A model generated the notes under the pieces. That model was not told the origin of the DNA and did no database searches. It saw only the letters and a list, made by a program, of their open reading frames with translations. Shown one piece after another: positions 26,083-34,678 of a stretch of DNA of 58,019 nt (position 1 is the first letter of the stretch; each line of letters opens with the position of its first letter). Where the stretch lies: contig JAFWBV010000005.1 in assembly GCA_017506895.1 (NCBI GenBank), forward strand, positions 131,983 to 190,001, given 5' to 3'. The position numbers and the translations under genes are program-made. The stretch comes from Candidatus Saccharimonadota bacterium (GTDB taxonomy: Bacteria > Patescibacteriota > Saccharimonadia > Saccharimonadales > Saccharimonadaceae).

Positions 26083-26168
26083 TTGAATTATAAAATGGCT
26101 ATCCCCGAGAGCGCCCAAGGGCGCTAGCTCAAGCTTTATTCTCTCGAATTAGTCATTTTATAATTCAA
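26083..26168. repeat. 86-bp inverted-repeat element / bidirectional terminator
   Basis: TTGAATTATAAAATG (26083-26097) and CATTTTATAATTCAA (26154-26168) are exact reverse complements. Pairing continues inward with CTA/TAG and CGAGAG/CTCTCG, and a GCGCCC-AA-GGGCGC hairpin sits in the middle. The stop codon of the CYTH gene is inside the right arm. It separates two convergent genes. Confidence 0.8.
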
Positions 26169-26688
26169 AATAAGCCTTATTGATGAAGTTAGATTCACCG
26201 AGAGCCTTGAAGGTTTTTTCTAGATCAAGCTGGGCTTCGGCAACTGAATCTTTGTCAGAAAGGTCAGATTCGATTTTGGCATAATAGCCTGGAAGACGAT
26301 CAATCTTGTCAAGGTAAATATAGTTACCTTCGCCCATCTTGAGACTTTGGCGGCGACGAGAAACTTCGGCCATTGGCTTAAATCCGAGCTGAAGAATAAT
26401 ATTAACTAGCTTTTCATAATCATTGATTTCGGTTTCTTCTATGATATCAACGCCAGAATCCTCGATGTGGCGCTTTAAAATAAAAAAGTATTTTGCTGGC
26501 TTATCGACAGCTTTCATTTCAGTTCGCATGATTAAACGGGGGAAATTTGAATTCGGTTTGTAGTTTTTTGGTACGTAGACACGATCATGCTGCCAAAAAA
26601 TTGGAGAAAAATCTAAATCTATATCGCTAAGCTTTTGCTCAAAGCTGTCATGACTACTTAATTTACACTTCAAGATGATTTTTTTCAT
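26158..26688 (-). CDS. CYTH-domain protein
   Basis: A 176-aa protein of the CYTH superfamily (class IV adenylate cyclase / thiamine triphosphatase fold), which binds triphosphates inside a beta-tunnel. Visible pieces: RLIMRTEMK, YFFILKRH, EETEINDYEKL, EVSRRRQSL and YIYLDKIDRLPGYYAKIESD, alternating basic and acidic strands as expected. TATAAT ends six bases before the ATG (leaderless). The ATG overlaps the upstream recJ start region by four bases in a cluster with DNA-repair genes. The substrate is unknown. Confidence 0.8.
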   Translation of the reverse strand: MKKIILKCKLSSHDSFEQKLSDIDLDFSPIFWQHDRVYVPKNYKPNSNFPRLIMRTEMKAVDKPAKYFFILKRHIEDSGVDIIEETEINDYEKLVNIILQLGFKPMAEVSRRRQSLKMGEGNYIYLDKIDRLPGYYAKIESDLSDKDSVAEAQLDLEKTFKALGESNFINKAYFEL

Positions 26689-28310
26689 AAGATTATTATA
26701 TCACAAATACGAGCTTCGACAGATTTGATACCGTTAAAGTCGTTCTCTGTAAGTTTGACCAGGGGTTCAATTTTTAATTCTGGGTCAGCAGGGTCAAGAC
26801 TGAGCCATTTCTCTGGAGCAAAAAAGGCGACAAGTTTAAGATATTTGCCATTCTTATCATGAAGGTCTAACCTTAAATGATTGCGATCGTTCCCCATACG
26901 AGTGACTCCAGATAAATAAACGTTCTTGAGACGAAAAATTGGTTCCTCGTTCTCTGGGCCAAATGGTTCAAGTTGCTTTAATTCTTCGAGTAAATTAAGA
27001 TCTATTTCGGAAAAATCAGTTAGTTCGAGATCAGCGTGTTGGCGTAGATAGTCTGCTTGGTTTTTTAGGTTTAAGCTGCGGTAATAATCATTGATTTGTT
27101 CACGAAATTTAAATAGGTTTTCCCTTTCAATTTTAACTCCGGCAGCGCCAGCATGTCCTCCACCACTAATAATGCTATCTTTGACCGAATCCAAGGCGTT
27201 GGCTAAATTGAAATCTCCAAAACTGCGTGCAGAACCTTTAAAGACTCCATTTGTTGTCTCGGTAAGAACAAAAGCTGGCCTTAAATATTCTTCTACTAGA
27301 CGTCCAGCCACAATTCCTAATATTCCTTCGTGCCAATGACCAGTTTCAACGATAACTGGATCATCCCCAATACCGCGTTTTTCTATGTCGCGAATAGCCA
27401 AAGTCTGTTCGGCTTTGCGTTTTTTGTTGAGTTGTTCTAGTTTTTCAGCAATTGGGGCCGCATCAATAGGACTCTCAGACCGAATGAGATTCAAGGCTAA
27501 GTCAGCGGTGTCTAATCTGCCGGCAGCGTTCAGGCGTGGCCCAATCTGAAAACCAATCGATTCTGAATCCAAATGCTTGACGCCTGCTCTTGACATTAGT
27601 TCAGCTAACCCTGGACGACGAGTTTTTTCTAAAACTTTAATGCCATAATAACCAAGTCGGCGATTTTCGCCAGTTAAAAGCATACTATCACAGATGGTTC
27701 CGAGTAAAACTAAGTCAAGTAGCCACTTCTCTTGCCCATTTTTGATTAAATTTGCTTTGGTTAGGGCCTCGGCAAATTTAAATACAATGCCTACTCCAGC
27801 AAGGTTTTGTAGAGATTCTGTTGGATGATCTTTGCGATGTGGGTTAATGATAGCTAGCGCATTTGGCATATCATTATCTGTTTCGTGATGGTCTGTAACG
27901 ATAGTATCTATACCAAGTTCGTTTAATTCTTCAATGATGCCGTGATTACGTGAGCCACAATCTACGGTAATAACAAGGGTAGCCTTGAACGCTTTGGCAC
28001 GCTTAATGAGTTTTGGGCTCATACCATATCCGTCAGCAAAACGATCCGGTAGCATAATTTCGATACGATTAGGTTTGAGTCCTGCATTAACTAACGATTC
28101 TGCCATGGCTGCACTAGCCGTAACGCCGTCTACATCATAATCTCCGTAGACTAGAATTTTTTCGTGATTTTGGATTGCTGTCTTGGTGCGTTCAATTGCT
28201 TTATCCATATCGACTAAAGAAAAAGGATCGATTCCGGCTTCATATTTTGGGCATAAGAAATCTTGATCAAAATGACGTTTTTTTAGTAATTGTTCAAATA
28301 TTTTACTCAA
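26685..28310 (-). CDS. recJ: Single-stranded-DNA exonuclease RecJ
   Basis: 5'-3' ssDNA exonuclease for recombination and mismatch repair. The DHH domain has YGDYDVDGVTAS, VDCGSRN and DHHET; the DHHA1 domain has GGGHAGAAG. A C-terminal OB-like region follows. 541 aa is close to usual. It lies 12 bp downstream of a winged-helix gene and overlaps the CYTH gene by four bases. It would supply or process the ssDNA handled by DprA and PriA. Confidence 0.94.
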   Translation of the reverse strand: MSKIFEQLLKKRHFDQDFLCPKYEAGIDPFSLVDMDKAIERTKTAIQNHEKILVYGDYDVDGVTASAAMAESLVNAGLKPNRIEIMLPDRFADGYGMSPKLIKRAKAFKATLVITVDCGSRNHGIIEELNELGIDTIVTDHHETDNDMPNALAIINPHRKDHPTESLQNLAGVGIVFKFAEALTKANLIKNGQEKWLLDLVLLGTICDSMLLTGENRRLGYYGIKVLEKTRRPGLAELMSRAGVKHLDSESIGFQIGPRLNAAGRLDTADLALNLIRSESPIDAAPIAEKLEQLNKKRKAEQTLAIRDIEKRGIGDDPVIVETGHWHEGILGIVAGRLVEEYLRPAFVLTETTNGVFKGSARSFGDFNLANALDSVKDSIISGGGHAGAAGVKIERENLFKFREQINDYYRSLNLKNQADYLRQHADLELTDFSEIDLNLLEELKQLEPFGPENEEPIFRLKNVYLSGVTRMGNDRNHLRLDLHDKNGKYLKLVAFFAPEKWLSLDPADPELKIEPLVKLTENDFNGIKSVEARICDIIIL

Positions 28311-28322
28311 TTTTAACCCCTG

Positions 28323-28613
28323 TTATCCGATAGTTTTTGATGGTTTATTCCCTTTTTGACTTTTAATTACGATGGATTGTAGTTCTTTTAAAATTGGAAA
28401 CTGTTTATTGGTTTGATAGATTTTGGTTTTTCCCTTTTTGGTCACTAACAAAAATCCACCTTTCGCCATACGCTCAAGTTCCCTTTGGATATTGCCGGGA
28501 TCTTCTTTGATAAGTTTAGCAAGACCCCTAACATGTGTTTTGAAGTCTGGGTACTTAGCAAAGACCACTAAGATTTTACGACGCACTCGTGAAGTGACAA
28601 ATATTTCCAACAT
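28323..28613 (-). CDS. Winged-helix DNA-binding protein
   Basis: A 96-aa protein with an ArsR-like winged helix: VRRKILVVFAKYPDFKTHVR, then LAKLIKEDPGNIQRELERMA as the recognition helix and KGGFLLVTKKGKTKIYQTN as the wing. Such small proteins often regulate their own operon. It lies 12 bp upstream of recJ and is probably co-transcribed with it. Confidence 0.8.
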   Translation of the reverse strand: MLEIFVTSRVRRKILVVFAKYPDFKTHVRGLAKLIKEDPGNIQRELERMAKGGFLLVTKKGKTKIYQTNKQFPILKELQSIVIKSQKGNKPSKTIG

Positions 28614-28679
28614 AATTCCTCGCTTTAACTTTCCCTATTATAACATAGGTTTTGTAAAAATTACAACGATGTTCGATTT

Positions 28680-29657
28680 TTATTCGTTGTTAGCTTCTTC
28701 GCGTGCTTTAACGATAGCTTGAGCTACCGTATTGGAATTTATATCTTGTCCTTTTTCATCAAAAACTTTTTCAATCTTTATATTCTTGCCTTTGTAATAG
28801 TCATTTATCTCTATTCCATCTTCTTTACGAACATATGTCGTTTGTTCGACTCTTTCATCTAGAAAATCACTGCGCATTCTTTTACCAAAACTTGCATTAG
28901 TTGGCTTCAGGCCATCATATTGGCTTTTTAATCCAATTCTAGCCGATAAGAGATCCATCCCATCATATTCTTCAGGTTTATATGAATATTCTTCTCTATA
29001 TTTTTCAAACCCATTTGAATCATATATTTGTTTTATCCTTCCTTTTTCTTCAAAATAAATACCATATTCTTTCCCATCTAGTGATTTTTGCTTAGGAATA
29101 TGCTGACTTTCATAAATGTCTTGCTTATCTATAGACAACGAGGAACCATCCTGGTCTATGCAAAACTCCGTAGTTTCGGCTACGTTTTTCAGTTCTCTGA
29201 CTTCAATCGTATTATCAATTAGCGACGTCCCTTTGTAGCCCGGGAAGGCATCCTTGTTAAATGAGATATCATCCCTTACATCCGCGTAGGCGCTTTCAAT
29301 AATAATATTTCCTTTTCTATCAACAATAGCATTCATTTTTCCACAGTCGTGCTCATCGCTGGCGCCATGATTACCGGTATATGTTAATCTCAATCCATCG
29401 TCGGTTTCTATCGATTCTATAGAATTTTTCTGTGATTTTTTGAGCCCATATTCACTCATTAGGCCCGATAAAGATCTTTGAAATGCAGGATTTTCAAGTA
29501 TTCTTTTATCTGCACCCATTTCTTGCAATTTTTCAATCATTTTTGTCGTTTCTCTGAATTGTTCGGGATTGGTTTCTATGCTTTCAGTCTCATTGCCTAA
29601 ATTCTGCCACTTAGCCGCATCTGGATTCTCTTGATTACTAGAGGGGTATTCTTCCAT
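28680..29657 (-). CDS. Unknown 325-aa protein under a G-tract promoter
   Basis: A hydrophilic protein without signal peptide or membrane span. The N-terminus is Ser/Asn/Glu-rich and disordered; the middle is made of short strands (GLRLTYTGNHGASDEHDCGK, KGNIIIESAYADVRDD) and the C-terminus is helical. No family was recognised. AAGGAG lies seven bases before the ATG. Its promoter has ten consecutive G in the -35/-10 spacer, a layout known from phase-variable surface or host-interaction genes elsewhere. It could be an effector exported to the host; this is only an inference. Confidence 0.6.
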   Translation of the reverse strand: MEEYPSSNQENPDAAKWQNLGNETESIETNPEQFRETTKMIEKLQEMGADKRILENPAFQRSLSGLMSEYGLKKSQKNSIESIETDDGLRLTYTGNHGASDEHDCGKMNAIVDRKGNIIIESAYADVRDDISFNKDAFPGYKGTSLIDNTIEVRELKNVAETTEFCIDQDGSSLSIDKQDIYESQHIPKQKSLDGKEYGIYFEEKGRIKQIYDSNGFEKYREEYSYKPEEYDGMDLLSARIGLKSQYDGLKPTNASFGKRMRSDFLDERVEQTTYVRKEDGIEINDYYKGKNIKIEKVFDEKGQDINSNTVAQAIVKAREEANNE

Positions 29658-29684
29658 ATGTTCTCCTTAATACTTATATTTACA

Positions 29685-29715
29685 ATATACCCCCCCCCCG
29701 TGGCTTTTTGTCAAG
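29685..29715 (-). promoter_or_regulatory. Putative phase-variable promoter with a G10 spacer tract
   Basis: On the minus strand TTGACA (29715-29710), a 19-base spacer ending in ten G (29700-29691), then TATATT (29690-29685). Loss of two G would give the optimal 17-base spacing. It reads into the 325-aa gene. The -35 half overlaps that of the divergent priA promoter. Confidence 0.7.
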
Positions 29716-29736
29716 AAACTTGAAAGTAGTATAATA
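29709..29736 (+). promoter_or_regulatory. priA promoter
   Basis: TTGTCA (29709-29714), a 16-base spacer, TATAAT (29731-29736), then seven bases to the ATG. It shares its -35 bases with the opposite promoter. Confidence 0.75.
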
Positions 29737-29742
29737 TAGAGT

Positions 29743-31677
29743 ATGTTTTACGAGGTGATACCAGAAGGAAAGGTGGAGTCGTTTGTTTATGATTTTCCTG
29801 ATTCCCTTCTTTCTGGGCAAATTGTTTTGGTGCCTGTAGGCAAACGAGAATTGCCCGGCGTAGTAGTTAAAAAAGTTGCACAACCGAAATTTAATACAAA
29901 ATCAATTTTGAAGATTTTGTATTCAAAGCCGTTACCACGACATTTGCTAGAAACTATACGGTTTATTCATGAATTTTATTTAGTGTCATCTGGTCAAGCG
30001 GTAACACTTGTATTGCCTAGGGGAGTTGAAAAGAAACGGAGAAAAACCGAACAAATGTTCGGGTTCAATATAGAAAGTAAAGAACCGACAAAAACACCAT
30101 CAATTCGACTTAATCTCTCCCAAAAAAATGCCCTAGAAGGCCTTCAGAAGGCTCCAGGAGCTACGAAACTGCTGTTTGGCGTTACTGGTAGTGGTAAAAC
30201 TAATATATACCTTAAAATGGCCAATAATGCCCTTTTAGAGCAAAAGTCTGTAATTCTCTTGGTACCAGAAATCGCCTTAACTGGGCAATTGGTTCAAGTT
30301 TTTAAGGAAATGTTTGGCGAGAGAGTAATATTAATGCATTCCCAACAGACCGAGGCGGAACGTCATTTAATATTTAATGCCCTTTTAGAATCCGATGAGC
30401 CTTTGGTTATTATTGGGCCACGTTCTGCGCTTTTTGCTCCCTTATCTAATATTGGTTTAATCGTGATAGACGAAGAGCATGAGTCGTCCTATGCGCAAGA
30501 AAATGCACCACGTTATTCGGCGATTCGGGTGGCTAGTTTTATGGCAAAGACATTGAGTTGTCCCCTAATATTGGGTTCAGCAACGCCTTCGGTGGAAGAC
30601 TATTTTATTGCATCCAAGCATGAGTCTGTGGTCGAGCTATTACAGAAAGCAAAATCGTCCGCTAAAAAGCCGAATATAAAGTTAATTGACTTTAAGAACA
30701 GGGATAGTTTTACAAAGAATAGATATATTTCTGATGCTTTGATCGGGGCAATTTCTGAAAATATTGATAATGGCCGACAGACTTTGATATTTCACAACCG
30801 TCGTGGTTCGGCCCCATTAACTATCTGTGAGAACTGTGGTGAAGAGTTGTTGTGTCCAAACTGTTTTTTACCTTTAACTCTGCATTCTGATTCATATGAA
30901 TTAGTTTGTCATACCTGTGATTATCATGAAAAAGTTCCATCATCTTGCCCTAAGTGTGGTTCACCTGGATTAGTACATAAGGGATTTGGCACAAAACTAA
31001 TCGAGACGGAACTGGGAAAACTATTTCCTAAGGCCACAATTCGACGATTTGACGCCGATAACAAGAAAAGTGAAGCCTTTAATACGCTATACCCGGAAGT
31101 TAGAGACGGAAAAATCGATATACTAATAGGTACGCAAACCATAGTAAAGGGATTGGATTTACCAAAATTAGCTACGGTTGGAGTAGTCCAAGCCGACTCG
31201 GGGCTTTCTTTGCCTGATTACGTAGCTGAAGAGAGAGTTTTTCAATTGCTCACTCAGGTGATAGGAAGAGTAGGCAGGGGGCACTTGGAAAAAGCCGAGG
31301 CCTACATCCAGACCTTTCGCCCGGAACACCCAGTTTTGTCCTTTGCGATAAATGAAGACTACATTGGCTTTTATGATTATTTGATTAAGAAAAGGAAAAA
31401 ATCTGGCTTTCCACCCTTTTGCTACATAATGCGACTGGAAATCACCATGAAAACAGAGACGGGTGTATTAAAAAGAGTTCAAACATTGGTAAAAAAACTA
31501 AGCAGTGACAAGAGTTTGAGAGTGTCTCCGCCTAGGCCGGCATTCCATGAGAGAACAAAAAATGGCTATACTTGGCAGATCATAGTCAGAGCACGATCAA
31601 GAAGTGCGCTAATTGAAGCCTGTCAAGGAATTGATACAAATTTTAAAGTAATTTTAGACCCACCTGGATTACTTTAA
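29743..31677 (+). CDS. priA: Primosomal replication-restart helicase PriA
   Basis: Superfamily 2 helicase that restarts stalled forks; 644 aa. An N-terminal DNA-binding domain is followed by Walker A FGVTGSGKTNIY, the DEEH box (IVIDEEHESSY), and a zinc-binding region with CENCGEELLCPNC and CPKCG. GTQTIVKGLDLP and QVIGRVGRG are motifs V and VI. It is leaderless: TATAAT plus seven bases to the ATG. A palindrome CCGAAC-AAAT-GTTCGG resembling a Gram-positive LexA box lies inside the gene at 30047-30062, probably by chance. Confidence 0.95.
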   Translation: MFYEVIPEGKVESFVYDFPDSLLSGQIVLVPVGKRELPGVVVKKVAQPKFNTKSILKILYSKPLPRHLLETIRFIHEFYLVSSGQAVTLVLPRGVEKKRRKTEQMFGFNIESKEPTKTPSIRLNLSQKNALEGLQKAPGATKLLFGVTGSGKTNIYLKMANNALLEQKSVILLVPEIALTGQLVQVFKEMFGERVILMHSQQTEAERHLIFNALLESDEPLVIIGPRSALFAPLSNIGLIVIDEEHESSYAQENAPRYSAIRVASFMAKTLSCPLILGSATPSVEDYFIASKHESVVELLQKAKSSAKKPNIKLIDFKNRDSFTKNRYISDALIGAISENIDNGRQTLIFHNRRGSAPLTICENCGEELLCPNCFLPLTLHSDSYELVCHTCDYHEKVPSSCPKCGSPGLVHKGFGTKLIETELGKLFPKATIRRFDADNKKSEAFNTLYPEVRDGKIDILIGTQTIVKGLDLPKLATVGVVQADSGLSLPDYVAEERVFQLLTQVIGRVGRGHLEKAEAYIQTFRPEHPVLSFAINEDYIGFYDYLIKKRKKSGFPPFCYIMRLEITMKTETGVLKRVQTLVKKLSSDKSLRVSPPRPAFHERTKNGYTWQIIVRARSRSALIEACQGIDTNFKVILDPPGLL

Positions 31678-31762
31678 TTATTATTTGAGTTCGCTAATGT
31701 TTTTTGCACTAGCATTTTGTGTTACAATAAAGAAAACGAAAACATCTTAAAATGGAGGAATT

Positions 31763-32707
31763 ATGTGCACGGGAGTGAGATTTAATGATAATGCTGGAAA
31801 CATGTTTTTTGGGCGCAACTTGGACTGGACGACCGAATATGGACAAAAAGTAATAATTACGCCACGTGGATATAAATATTCGTCGGCATTTTTAGGAGAA
31901 ATGGGTGGGTTGGCAGTGATTGGAATGGGGATTATAGCGGAAAACTCTCCATTGTATTTTGACTGTGCGAACGAACATGGGCTAGCGATAGCTGGGTTAA
32001 ATTTCCCTGGTTATGCATCCTACGCTAATTCGGCGATAGATGGCAAAACGAATGTAGCAGCATATGAATTTCCGTTGTGGGTGGCTCTGAATTTTAGGAC
32101 AGTTGACGAGGTAGAAAAGGCTCTCTCTAATACTGTGATTGTGGCGAAACCGATTAATGATCGATATCCAGTATCACAGCTTCATTGGTTGATTGGAGAT
32201 ACTAGGCGATCAATTGTGGTAGAGTACACAGATAATGGAATGGAAATCTATGACAATCCGGTCGACGTGCTGACAAACCAGCCTGGGTATAATTGGCATA
32301 GAGAAAACTTGCGTAATTATATGAATATATTCCCACAGATGCCAAAAGAAGTTAAATGGGGTAAAGAAAGGATGTCGGCATTTGGAAGTGGTTCTTTAAT
32401 GCAAGGATTGCCTGGTGGATTTTACCCTACTGACCGATTTATTAGAGTAGCATATCTAAATACGCATTATCCTATGCAAGATTCTGAAACCGCCAACATA
32501 TCGCGACTATTTCATACTTTGGCTGGGGTGGCGATGATTAATGGTGGTGCTATTGCGGCGGATGGAACGTACGAAAAAACGATTTACACCGGTGGTTATT
32601 CTACCGCAACGCAAACATACTATTATAATACTTATGATGATTTTACAATTAAACGGGTAGCAATGAAGGACTACGAACTAGGGGCGGGGGAGTTGATTAC
32701 AGTTTAA
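31763..32707 (+). CDS. Choloylglycine hydrolase / penicillin-V acylase family amidase
   Basis: Ntn-hydrolase of 314 aa. Met1 would be removed to expose nucleophile Cys2 (MCTGVRF). Arg18 and Asp21 lie in FFGRNLDW, and further family residues are in NEHGLAIAGLNFPGY, VLTNQPGYNWHRENLRNY and GLPGGFYPTDRFIRVAYL. The pattern matches bile salt hydrolases of lactobacilli closely along its length. Substrates could be conjugated bile salts, penicillin V or N-acyl-homoserine lactones. There is no signal peptide. GGAGG lies seven bases before the ATG. It is an unusual catabolic enzyme for a reduced genome and points to an animal gut or mouth habitat. Confidence 0.88.
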   Translation: MCTGVRFNDNAGNMFFGRNLDWTTEYGQKVIITPRGYKYSSAFLGEMGGLAVIGMGIIAENSPLYFDCANEHGLAIAGLNFPGYASYANSAIDGKTNVAAYEFPLWVALNFRTVDEVEKALSNTVIVAKPINDRYPVSQLHWLIGDTRRSIVVEYTDNGMEIYDNPVDVLTNQPGYNWHRENLRNYMNIFPQMPKEVKWGKERMSAFGSGSLMQGLPGGFYPTDRFIRVAYLNTHYPMQDSETANISRLFHTLAGVAMINGGAIAADGTYEKTIYTGGYSTATQTYYYNTYDDFTIKRVAMKDYELGAGELITV

Positions 32708-32802
32708 GCTGTTGATACTTTTTTTACACTATTCTGAATATTTTTGATAAGGTTGCGACACCCTTGCTTTCCTTTACCCCTAAAGTGTGATATAATAGGC
32801 TT

Positions 32803-33375
32803 ATGAAAATAATTACTACGCCGGATGAGCGTTTAAGGGAGAAATCGGAAAAAGTTCGCGACATTGATGATGAAATTCGCGAAATTATTTCTAATATGCG
32901 AGAACTTTCATTGGATTGGGAGAAAGAACACCCCTATGAGCTTTCGGCAGCGATGGCTGCGCCACAGATGGGCGTGAACAAACGAATAATTATTATTCGC
33001 GATGATATGGAAGACAAAAAGAATGCTTCTTTTACAGCACTAATTAATCCTGAAGTTATTCGAGCGGAGGGTAAGATAAAATCTGACTTTGAAGGATGTT
33101 TGTCGGTCCCTTCGATATATGGGATGGTGCCACGAGCAACAAAGGTACGTGTTAAAGCAAGACTTGAAGACGGTACCGAAGTGAGAATTAAAGCGACAGA
33201 CGAATTAGCTCGTACCCTGTTACACGAGATTGACCACTTAGATGGTATCCTGTTTATTGACCATATAAAGGGGGTAAAAGATGCCTTTTACGAAATGAAC
33301 GAAAAGGGTGACTTAATACCAGTAGATTATGATTCTAAAATCGCAAATAATCAAAAATTGTGGGGCGACGAATAG
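32803..33375 (+). CDS. def: Peptide deformylase
   Basis: Metallo-enzyme that removes the formyl group from nascent proteins; 190 aa. The three motifs are present: AMAAPQMG (motif 1), EGCLSVP (motif 2, metal Cys) and LLHEIDHLDG (motif 3, HExxH with two metal His and catalytic Glu). TATAAT ends six bases before the ATG. It is followed by fmt, its functional partner. Confidence 0.95.
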   Translation: MKIITTPDERLREKSEKVRDIDDEIREIISNMRELSLDWEKEHPYELSAAMAAPQMGVNKRIIIIRDDMEDKKNASFTALINPEVIRAEGKIKSDFEGCLSVPSIYGMVPRATKVRVKARLEDGTEVRIKATDELARTLLHEIDHLDGILFIDHIKGVKDAFYEMNEKGDLIPVDYDSKIANNQKLWGDE

Positions 33376-33424
33376 AGCTAGACTTAGTATGTCGAATAAA
33401 TAATTTATGCAGGATGGAGGTTTA

Positions 33425-34219
33425 ATGAAAAATAACAGAGAGAAAATTATATTCTTTGGCAATGGACCGCTGGCAGACTTTGCTCTTAAAAAACTAGAAC
33501 AAAAGTTTGAAATCGTTTTTCATGCTAGGACGAAAGAAGATTTGGATAAGGTTCGTGAGATCAAAAAGAATGATTCTTATGTTCATGGAATACTGGCTTC
33601 GTTTGGGGTGATGGTGCCGGAATCGGTATTAGAGATATTTGAGCCTGAGGGTATTTTAAATATCCATCCTTCCCTTTTGCCGGCTTTCCGTGGGGCTTCA
33701 CCGATTGAGAGTGCTATTTTGGCTGGGAACAATGATTATTCAGTATCCGTAATGAAACTGGTAAAAACGATGGACGCGGGGCCAGTTTATCACCAAGCTA
33801 CTCTTTCTGATTTACCACTTGATAAAAACGAGATTTATAGAGCATTGGCGGAAACAGGGGCGGAGTGGATATGTGATAATCTTTCAAATCTACCGGAGCC
33901 GATTATACAGGATGATACAAAAGCGACTTTCTGTGGCAAACTCACAAAATCTATGGGAAATCTAACACCAAAAATAGATACGGCCGAACAAACTTTACGA
34001 AAAATTGTGGCTTTTCAGGGCTTTCCAAAACCAAAATATGCCTTTTTCGGTATAAATTGCATTATTTTAGGTGCCCATATACTAAAGTCGGATGAAACGG
34101 CGGTTTTATCTATTCCTTGCGCTGATGGGGCTATTTTAGCTATCGACAGATTACAGCCTGAAGGGCGCAAGCCGATGGATGCAAAAGCATTCTTGAACGG
34201 ATATGGCAAGAAAAAGTAG
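33425..34219 (+). CDS. fmt: Methionyl-tRNA formyltransferase
   Basis: Formylates initiator Met-tRNA. ATG 33425 with GGAGG four bases upstream gives 264 aa, shorter than the usual 310 because the C-terminal domain is reduced. Core motifs: ILASFGVMVP, NIHPSLLPAFRGASPIESAI (the SLLP signature with Asn and His) and MDAGPVY. It lies 49 bp after def, a classic pairing. Confidence 0.93.
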   Translation: MKNNREKIIFFGNGPLADFALKKLEQKFEIVFHARTKEDLDKVREIKKNDSYVHGILASFGVMVPESVLEIFEPEGILNIHPSLLPAFRGASPIESAILAGNNDYSVSVMKLVKTMDAGPVYHQATLSDLPLDKNEIYRALAETGAEWICDNLSNLPEPIIQDDTKATFCGKLTKSMGNLTPKIDTAEQTLRKIVAFQGFPKPKYAFFGINCIILGAHILKSDETAVLSIPCADGAILAIDRLQPEGRKPMDAKAFLNGYGKKK

Positions 34220-34220
34220 T

Positions 34221-34508
34221 CTAGAGAAGCTTAGAGCGGTTGGCGCGGATTTCTTCTTTTAACTCTTCGATGGTACGATTAACAATTTCGCGGTAATCTG
34301 GGCGATTTTTTTCGAGCCATTTAGCAGCTTCGACAGGGTCAGTGATTAAGTCGAATTCGTTTAATTGGATTTCGGTTAATCCTTTACTAATACGTTGCCC
34401 AATACGGATTTCTAGTTCCCTTTGGACATAGTCCAAAAAACTCTGTTTTTGGTCTTCAGGCATGGCCGAAAGGCCCATTTCTTGTAAAAATTTATCATCG
34501 AATTCCAT
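34221..34508 (-). CDS. Small DUF5663-like protein
   Basis: 95 aa from ATG 34508, preceded by AAGGAG. The N-terminus MEFDDKFLQEMGLSAMPEDQ and the following long helices resemble DUF5663, a family I know from CPR genomes and without known function. It is highly charged and wholly helical. It has its own TATAAT near 34532. Confidence 0.7.
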   Translation of the reverse strand: MEFDDKFLQEMGLSAMPEDQKQSFLDYVQRELEIRIGQRISKGLTEIQLNEFDLITDPVEAAKWLEKNRPDYREIVNRTIEELKEEIRANRSKLL

Positions 34509-34545
34509 ACTAATGATTCTCCTTGTGTTTATTATATCACACAAA

Positions 34546-34663
34546 GATTAGTACTTACAATTTTTCTCAGCTCGCGTCGAAAACCCCTGTCGCCACAGGG
34601 GTTTTCGCGCTTAGTCTCGCGCTGCCGCGCTCCGAATGACTTCGAAAAATGTAAGTACTAATC
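34546..34663. repeat. 118-bp inverted-repeat element with inner terminator
   Basis: GATTAGTACTTACA (34546-34559) and TGTAAGTACTAATC (34650-34663) are exact complements; ATTTTTC/GAAAAAT extends the stem with a bulge. Inside, CGAAAACCCCTGT with ACAGGGGTTTTCG forms a second, terminator-like hairpin. It sits between infB and the DUF5663 gene. Confidence 0.8.
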
Positions 34664-34678
34664 CAATCGCAAACATTA

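Noticed and set aside
30047-30062. LexA-like palindrome CCGAAC-AAAT-GTTCGG
   Set aside because: It lies well inside the priA coding region, not near a promoter, and no lexA gene is in the window; chance is likely.
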